Below, piece by piece: positions 6,821 to 11,891 of a DNA stretch of 11,891 nucleotides. The position numbers were made by a program, and so were the translations under genes. The notes under the pieces were generated by a model. That model worked only from the letters and a program-made list of their open reading frames with translations. It did no database searches and was not told where the DNA came from. The stretch comes from an uncultured Roseburia sp. (GTDB lineage: Bacteria; Bacillota; Clostridia; Lachnospirales; Lachnospiraceae): positions 1 to 11,891 of the forward strand of contig CAMSEJ010000035.1 of assembly GCA_947057405.1 (NCBI GenBank), given 5' to 3'. Position 1 is the first letter of the stretch. Each line of letters begins with the position of its first letter.

Positions 6821-8983
6821 ATGAAAATTATCAAGCGCAGCGGGGAAGAAGTGGAATTTGACATTACCAAAATTATCTCTGCCGTCAACAAAGCCAATAA
6901 AGAAGTGGTGATTCCGGATCGTCTTTCAATCGGGCAGATTCAGAACATAGCAAAAAATGTGGAAGCAATCTGCCGGCAGGCGATCCGCGCAATGAGTGTC
7001 GAAGAAATCCAGGATGCCGTAGAGAATCAGATTATGCAGGAGCGGGCGTTTCAGGTTGCGAGGGTATATATCACATATCGTTACAAACGCCAGCTTGTCC
7101 GCCAGTCCAATACGACGGACAGGCAGATTATGACGATTATTGAGAGCCAGAACGAGGAAGCCAAGCAGGAAAATTCCAATAAAAACCCTCTTTTGGCTTC
7201 AACCCAGCGGGATTATATGGCAGGGGAGGTCAGCAAGGATATTACCAGGCGGTTTCTTCTTCCGAAGGAAGTATGGGATGCCCACGAGAACGGACTGATT
7301 CATTTTCATGATGCGGATTATTTTGCGCAGCATATTCACAACTGCTGTCTGGTGAATCTGGATGACATGCTCCAGAACGGAACGATGATCAGTGAAACAA
7401 AAATAGACAGGCCCAATTCATTTTCGGTTGCCTGCACCGTTTCTTCCCAGATTATTGCCCAGGTGGCTTCCAGCCAGTACGGCGGGCAGTCAATCAGCGC
7501 CTACCATCTGTCGAAATTTGTCGCTGCGTCCCGGAGCAAATTCCGCCGGGAAGTCCGGGAAGAGTTTGAAGCGGCAAATATCAGGGCCAGTCAGGATCAG
7601 ATGAATCGTGTCGCGGAAGAGCGCGTGAAAAAGGACATTGATAAGGGCGTCCAGACGATTCAGTACCAGGTGGTAACTTTGATGACGACGAACGGACAGG
7701 CTCCGTTTATTACGCTTTTTCTGTATCTGGACGAAGCGCAGGAGGGGCAGGAACGCGACGATCTGGCCATGGTAATCCGTTCCGTCTTAAATCAGCGGAT
7801 TCTGGGCGTAAAAAACGAAGCGGGCATTTACATTACGCCGGCTTTTCCGAAGTTAATCTATGTATTGGATGAAGATAATATTACAGAGGGTTCTCCTTAC
7901 TGGGATCTGACCTGCCTTGCCGCGGAAAGTACCGCTAAGCGCATGGTGCCCGATTATATTTCGGCTAAAATTATGCGCAGGCTGAAACAGGGCAATGTCT
8001 ATACCTGTATGGGCTGCCGTTCTTTTTTAACCGTATACAAAAACGATCAGGATGCGTTTCAGTTTTACGGCAGGTTTAATCAGGGCGTCTGTACCGTGAA
8101 TCTGGTGGATATTGCCTGTTCGTCCGAGGGTGATTTTGATCGGTTCTGGAAGATTTTTGACGAGCGTCTGGAGCTTTGTTACCGGGCGCTTTTGGCAAGG
8201 CATAACCGTCTGATGGGTACAAAGTCTGACATTGCTCCCATTTTATGGCAGCACGGGGCGCTGGCGCGTTTAAAACAGGGCGAAACCATCGACCGGCTTT
8301 TGATGAACGGCTATTCTACTATTTCGCTTGGCTATGCAGGGCTTTATGAGTGCGTGTATTATATGACGGGGAAGAGCCATACCGATCCGTCTGCGACCTC
8401 TTTTGCGCTGGAGGTCATGCAGCATTTAAACGATGCGTGCGCAAAATGGAAGGAAGCCGACCGGATTGATTTTTCCGTATACGGTACGCCGCTGGAGTCA
8501 ACGACATACAAGTTTGCAAAATGCTTGCAGAAGCGTTTTGGGATAATTCCGGGAGTAACGGATAAAAATTATATTACCAATTCCTATCATGTGCATGTAA
8601 CGGAGGAAATTGACGCGTTTGAAAAGCTGCAGTTTGAAGCGCAGTTTCAGCCCCTTTCCCCGGGCGGCGCGATCAGTTACGTGGAGGTGCCGGATATGAA
8701 GGATAATATATCGGCAGTTCTGGCTGTGATGCAGCATATTTACGATCATATTATGTATGCCGAATTAAATACAAAGAGTGATTACTGCAGCAAATGCGGG
8801 TATAACGGCGAAATAGCGATTATTACCGACGAACACGGCAAGCTGGTGTGGGAATGCCCGAACTGCAGGAACCGGGATCAAAGTACCATGAGCGTGGCAA
8901 GGCGTACCTGCGGATACATCGGGACACAGTACTGGAACCAGGGAAGGACGCAGGAAATTAAGGAACGGGTTCTTCATTTATAA
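6821..8983 (+). CDS. nrdD: Anaerobic ribonucleoside-triphosphate reductase (class III, glycyl radical)
   Basis: The 720-residue class III reductase, making dNTPs from NTPs without oxygen. An N-terminal ATP-cone allosteric domain spans about residues 1-95 (KIIKRSGEEVEFDITKI). The barrel domain carries Cys175/Cys176 in HNCCLVN and Cys399 in MGCRSFL, positions matching the thiyl-radical region. The C-terminal zinc site is Cys656, Cys659, Cys679 and Cys682 (CSKC and CPNC). The glycyl radical loop RRTCGYIG places the radical at Gly698, followed by the conserved end GRTQEIKERVLHL. The ATG at 6821 fits the conserved MKIIKR start; its ribosome site is weak (GGGGG, 6808-6812). A TTG at 6806 would add five residues and has no better site. 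The activase gene nrdG, often next to nrdD, is absent here. The product should work only in anaerobic cytoplasm. Confidence 0.96.
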   Translation: MKIIKRSGEEVEFDITKIISAVNKANKEVVIPDRLSIGQIQNIAKNVEAICRQAIRAMSVEEIQDAVENQIMQERAFQVARVYITYRYKRQLVRQSNTTDRQIMTIIESQNEEAKQENSNKNPLLASTQRDYMAGEVSKDITRRFLLPKEVWDAHENGLIHFHDADYFAQHIHNCCLVNLDDMLQNGTMISETKIDRPNSFSVACTVSSQIIAQVASSQYGGQSISAYHLSKFVAASRSKFRREVREEFEAANIRASQDQMNRVAEERVKKDIDKGVQTIQYQVVTLMTTNGQAPFITLFLYLDEAQEGQERDDLAMVIRSVLNQRILGVKNEAGIYITPAFPKLIYVLDEDNITEGSPYWDLTCLAAESTAKRMVPDYISAKIMRRLKQGNVYTCMGCRSFLTVYKNDQDAFQFYGRFNQGVCTVNLVDIACSSEGDFDRFWKIFDERLELCYRALLARHNRLMGTKSDIAPILWQHGALARLKQGETIDRLLMNGYSTISLGYAGLYECVYYMTGKSHTDPSATSFALEVMQHLNDACAKWKEADRIDFSVYGTPLESTTYKFAKCLQKRFGIIPGVTDKNYITNSYHVHVTEEIDAFEKLQFEAQFQPLSPGGAISYVEVPDMKDNISAVLAVMQHIYDHIMYAELNTKSDYCSKCGYNGEIAIITDEHGKLVWECPNCRNRDQSTMSVARRTCGYIGTQYWNQGRTQEIKERVLHL

Positions 8984-9016
8984 CGTGTCCCTTCGGCGCT
9001 TTTTCCCGATACCCTC

Positions 9017-9045
9017 TTTATCTTTGCGGTGAAAAATGCTATAAT
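9017..9045 (+). promoter_or_regulatory. Promoter of the gdpP-rplI-dnaB unit (extended -10)
   Basis: A perfect -10 box TATAAT (9040-9045) is preceded by TG at 9037-9038. A weak -35, TTTATC (9017-9022), lies 17 bases upstream; the extended -10 can compensate. Transcription would start near 9052. GGAGG (9075-9079) then precedes the gdpP ATG by only 4 bases. I found no clear terminator hairpin for nrdD between 8984 and this promoter. Confidence 0.65.
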
Positions 9046-9083
9046 GTCAAAATGGTGTAGAAAGATGTACAGGCGGAGGAGAT

Positions 9084-11144
9084 ATGGAAGAAAACGCAAA
9101 ATCAAATAACAAACCGCGCGGATACCCTGATTTACAGGTATGGGTCATTGCTTTACTGATGCTTGCCGATATCCCGATCTATATGCTGGACAGCAAGACA
9201 GGCGCATTTTGCACAATTCTGATTGTTATCTATTTTGTATGTGCATTTACCTTTGCTTCCCGGAAAAATCCGATTAAGACAAAGGATATGGTGGGGTTGG
9301 CGGCTCAGTATGCAAGCGTCCAGAAGCGTCTTTTGGAAGATTTTGAAGTTCCTTATGCCATTTTGGATATGAATGCCAAAATCATCTGGATGAATCAGCA
9401 GTTTGCAAAAGCAACCGGTAAGGAGAGAAACTACCACAGGTCTGTGTTCAGCCTGTTCCCCGGCGTGTCAAAGGATCGGTTTTTGGATATCGGGGAGGAT
9501 ACGGATTTTCAGATTAATCTGGGCAATCAGGTGTACCGGCTGAAACTCGACCGTGTGTTTTTAGATGCGGATATTCTGGAAGGAGAACACAATCTCATAG
9601 AAATAGAGAAGAACCAGCAGTATGTGATTGCGGTGTATCTGTTTGACGAAACCGGTTTGTACCGGTATATCAAGGAGAATCAGGATCAGAAGCTGGTGGC
9701 CGGTCTGGTTTATATTGACAATTATGAGGAAGCGCTTGACAGCATTGAGGATGTGAAGCGTTCCCTGCTTACCGCGCTGATTGATCGCAAGGTCAATAAT
9801 TACTTTTCAAGGGTAGACGCCCTGGTGCGCAAAACAGAAAAAGACAAGTATTTTGTCGTTTTCAAGTACAAATATCTGGATAAATTAAAAGAAGAAAAGT
9901 TTAACCTGATCGAAGAGGTGAAAGGTGTCAGAGTCGGGAACGAAATGGCAGTAACATTAAGCATCGGCATCGGGATTGACATGGAAGAGGATAATTATAA
10001 TACCAATTATGATTATTCGCGTATGGCAATCGATCTGGCGCTTGGACGCGGCGGCGACCAGGTGGTTGTGCGGGAAGGCGAACAGATTTCCTATTACGGC
10101 GGGAAGGCGAAAACTGTTGAGAAAAATACACGCGTGAAGGCAAGGATCAAAGCGCACGCGCTGCGGGAGACACTGGAAAGCCGTGAAAACGTGATTATTA
10201 TGGGTCACAATATCAGCGACGTGGATTCGTTCGGTGCGGCAATCGGGGTTTACTGTGCGGCAAAGGTGCTGAACAAGAAAGCACAGATTGTACTGAATGA
10301 AGTTACGACTTCTCTGCGCCCGTTAAAAGAATGTTTTTCTCCGGAGCACGGATATCCGGAGGATTTGTTTATTAACAGCGAGCGGGCTATGGAAATCATC
10401 AACCGCAATACGCTTGTAATGGTTGTGGATACCAACCGTCCGAATTATACGGAATGTCCGCAGCTTTTAGAGCGCGGCAATGCGGTTGTGGTATTTGACC
10501 ACCACAGGCAGGGCAACGAGATCATCCAGAACCCGATTTTATCTTATATCGAACCTTATGCTTCTTCTACCTGTGAGATGATTGCGGAGGTTCTGCAGTA
10601 TTTTAAAGAAAATATCAAGTTAGAGCCAAGCGAAGCCGACAGTATTTATGCGGGGATTTTAATTGATACGAATAACTTTATGACCAAGACCGGTGTGCGT
10701 ACCTTTGAAGCGGCTGCTTATCTGCGCCGATGCGGTGCGGAAGTGACCCGGGTCAGAAAGCTTTTGCGCAACGATATGAGCGCATACAAAGCAAGAGCCG
10801 AGGTGGTTCGCCATGCAGAGGTATACAAAGGTTCCTTTGCAATTTCGGTCTGCCCAAGCAAAATGGAAAGCCCGACGATTGTGGGCGCGCAGGCGGCAGA
10901 TGAGCTTCTGAACATTATCGGCATTAAGGCGTCCTTCGTATTGACGGAATACAAGGGGAAAATATTTATCAGTTCCAGGTCCATTGATGAAATAAATGTA
11001 CAGATTATTATGGAACGGCTCGGTGGCGGCGGCCATTTAAATGTGGCGGGCGCACAGCTTGCGGGCTATACGCTGCCGGAAGCAAAGCGTATCCTGCAGG
11101 ATACCATTGACAAAATGTTAGAAGAAGGAGCGATCGAGATATGA
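9084..11144 (+). CDS. gdpP: c-di-AMP phosphodiesterase GdpP (YybT family, DHH/DHHA1)
   Basis: A 686-residue membrane-anchored enzyme that hydrolyses cyclic di-AMP to pApA, controlling potassium, osmotic and cell-wall balance in Firmicutes. Two membrane helices lie near residues 17-35 and 41-58. A PAS domain follows (about 85-190), then a degenerate GGDEF domain (about 200-335) with no GGDEF signature. The DHH phosphodiesterase domain has GHNISDVDSFGAAIG (374-388, metal ligands His375, Asp379 and Asp381), Asp449 in VVDTNRP, the DHH triad 472-474, and Asp528 in LIDTNNF. The DHHA1 domain ends with GGGGH (647-651). All expected metal ligands are present, so it should be active. The length is close to that of B. 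subtilis GdpP. Its stop overlaps the rplI start by 4 bases. The order gdpP-rplI-dnaB matches B. subtilis yybT-rplI-dnaC. Confidence 0.95.
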   Translation: MEENAKSNNKPRGYPDLQVWVIALLMLADIPIYMLDSKTGAFCTILIVIYFVCAFTFASRKNPIKTKDMVGLAAQYASVQKRLLEDFEVPYAILDMNAKIIWMNQQFAKATGKERNYHRSVFSLFPGVSKDRFLDIGEDTDFQINLGNQVYRLKLDRVFLDADILEGEHNLIEIEKNQQYVIAVYLFDETGLYRYIKENQDQKLVAGLVYIDNYEEALDSIEDVKRSLLTALIDRKVNNYFSRVDALVRKTEKDKYFVVFKYKYLDKLKEEKFNLIEEVKGVRVGNEMAVTLSIGIGIDMEEDNYNTNYDYSRMAIDLALGRGGDQVVVREGEQISYYGGKAKTVEKNTRVKARIKAHALRETLESRENVIIMGHNISDVDSFGAAIGVYCAAKVLNKKAQIVLNEVTTSLRPLKECFSPEHGYPEDLFINSERAMEIINRNTLVMVVDTNRPNYTECPQLLERGNAVVVFDHHRQGNEIIQNPILSYIEPYASSTCEMIAEVLQYFKENIKLEPSEADSIYAGILIDTNNFMTKTGVRTFEAAAYLRRCGAEVTRVRKLLRNDMSAYKARAEVVRHAEVYKGSFAISVCPSKMESPTIVGAQAADELLNIIGIKASFVLTEYKGKIFISSRSIDEINVQIIMERLGGGGHLNVAGAQLAGYTLPEAKRILQDTIDKMLEEGAIEI

Positions 11145-11587
11145 AAGTAATTTTATTGGAAGACGTAAAGTCGCTGGGCAAAAAAGGTGAAATCGTCAAT
11201 ACCAGTGATTCCTATGCCAGAAACGTACTGTTTGCCAAAAAGCTGGCGCTTGAAGCGACAAATAAAAATTTAAACGACTTAAAGCTGCGTAACAAGCACC
11301 AGGAAAAAGTTGAGGAAGAGAATCTGGAAGCGGCTAAAAGCCTGGCAAAACAGATGGAAGGAATGAAAGTAGAAGTAAAGATAAAAACGGGCAAGGACGG
11401 CAGGGCGTTCGGCTCCGTTTCAACCAAGGAGATATCCGCAGCGGCCAAAGATCAGCTGAATCTGGAGCTGGATAAGAAAAAAATGCAGCTGGATGAAGCG
11501 ATCAAGACCCTTGGCGTGCATGAGGTGCAGGTCCGGCTCCATCCAAAGGTGACCGGGATTTTAAGAGTGCAGGTCAATGCGGAATAA
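11141..11587 (+). CDS. rplI: 50S ribosomal protein bL9
   Basis: A 148-residue protein of the large ribosomal subunit that binds 23S rRNA near the L1 stalk base. The N-terminal rRNA-binding domain begins MKVILLEDVKSLGKKGE, then a long connecting helix (about 41-75, rich in Lys, Glu and Asn) leads to the C-terminal domain with GRAFGSVST (87-95) and LHPKVT (133-138). The usual family signature is altered: the normally conserved Gly before YARN is Ser24, and the residue after YARN is Val rather than Phe. The ATG overlaps the gdpP stop (ATGA), and AAGGAG (11125-11130) lies 10 bases upstream inside gdpP, implying coupled translation. dnaB follows after 34 bases. Confidence 0.96.
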   Translation: MKVILLEDVKSLGKKGEIVNTSDSYARNVLFAKKLALEATNKNLNDLKLRNKHQEKVEEENLEAAKSLAKQMEGMKVEVKIKTGKDGRAFGSVSTKEISAAAKDQLNLELDKKKMQLDEAIKTLGVHEVQVRLHPKVTGILRVQVNAE

Positions 11588-11621
11588 AAAAGCAGATAAA
11601 CCATAAGAAGGAGTGTGTTTC

Positions 11622-11846
11622 ATGGAAGAAGCCTTGATAAAAAGGATGATGCCAAACAGCCAGGAGGCTGAGCAGTCTGTGATAGGTTCCATGATCATGG
11701 ATAAGGATGCGATTGTGACGGCAATGGAAATGCTGTCCCAGGAGGATTTTTATTACCGGCAGTATGGAATGCTGTTTGTAGCAATGACAGAGCTTTATAA
11801 CGCAGGGGGGACAATCGATCTCATTACCCTGCAGGACAAATTAAAA
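11622..11846 (+). CDS. dnaB: Replicative DNA helicase DnaB, 3'-truncated by the contig end
   Basis: Only the first 75 residues are present. They match the N-terminal domain of the hexameric replication-fork helicase: PNSQEAEQSVIGSMIMD (11-27), then DFYYRQYGMLFVAMTELY (42-59) and IDLITLQDKLK (65-75). This domain forms the trimer-of-dimers collar and contacts primase. ATG 11622 has AAGGAG (11608-11613) 8 bases ahead. The RecA-like ATPase part lies outside the window. From 11847 the frame runs on into adapter, adding a false tail RSEEHTSELQSHGMI. Called DnaC in B. subtilis naming. The position after gdpP-rplI is the usual Firmicutes order. Confidence 0.93.
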
Positions 11847-11891
11847 AGATCGGAAGAGCACACGTCTGAACTCCAGTCACATGGCATGATC
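11847..11891 (+). other. Illumina P7-side adapter with i7 index (synthetic, not genomic)
   Basis: Positions 11847-11880 match the Illumina Read 2 adapter, starting AGATCGGAAGAGCACACGTC and ending CTCCAGTCAC. An 8-base ATGGCATG (11881-11888) is in the i7 index place, followed by ATC, the first bases of the P7 tail. The first A may be the A-tail of the insert. This sequence must be trimmed before dnaB is interpreted. Confidence 0.98.

Noticed and set aside
8984..9010. Intrinsic terminator of nrdD ending in the CTTTTT run near 8999
   Set aside because: No stable hairpin of more than about three pairs precedes the T run.
1..11891. Mobile element, CRISPR array, tRNA/rRNA, toxin-antitoxin or defence genes
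   Set aside because: No transposase or integrase, no regularly spaced repeats, and no RNA gene sequence were seen; gaps between genes are at most about 120 bases.

Overview
The window is a bacterial chromosome fragment of about 11.8 kb (46-11846) with complete Illumina-type sequencing adapters left on both ends (1-45 and 11847-11891). The 90 terminal bases are therefore synthetic. The genes at both edges, gyrB and dnaB, are cut by the contig ends, not by biology.

The gene content points to a strictly anaerobic member of the Clostridia, most likely Lachnospiraceae or a close relative. The evidence is Gram-positive-type GyrB and GyrA sequences, a two-subunit Fe-S fumarase, an oxygen-sensitive glycyl-radical ribonucleotide reductase, the Firmicutes gene order gdpP-rplI-dnaB, strong AGGAGG-type ribosome binding sites, and roughly balanced base composition. 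Species cannot be read from this sequence. In Firmicutes both gyrB-gyrA and gdpP-rplI-dnaB usually lie near the replication origin, so this is probably an origin-proximal segment. All genes are on the + strand and no coding gap exceeds about 120 bases.

Layout: (1) 46-4284, gyrB (5'-truncated) and gyrA, the two gyrase subunits, 16 bases apart. (2) 4285-4401, a short leader with an imperfect 16-bp direct repeat and a pyrimidine tract that could pair with either repeat copy or with the downstream ribosome binding site. (3) 4402-6704, a three-gene unit: a CmpB-like (DUF1113/PF06541) membrane protein with a cytoplasmic coiled-coil tail, overlapping by 4 bases the alpha subunit of a class I fumarate hydratase, followed by its beta subunit. 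(4) 6756-8983, a good extended -10 promoter and nrdD. (5) 9017-11846, an extended -10 promoter, then gdpP (c-di-AMP phosphodiesterase), rplI (overlapping gdpP by 4 bases) and the start of dnaB.

Functionally this is mostly housekeeping: DNA supercoiling, dNTP supply, second-messenger turnover, translation and replication initiation, with a fumarase unit set among them. I see no mobile element, CRISPR array, RNA gene or defence system, and no convincing undescribed system. The points most worth a second look are the residues at known drug-contact positions of both gyrase subunits, the possible RNA switch after gyrA, the coupling of a membrane protein of unknown function to fumarase, and the adapter ends themselves.
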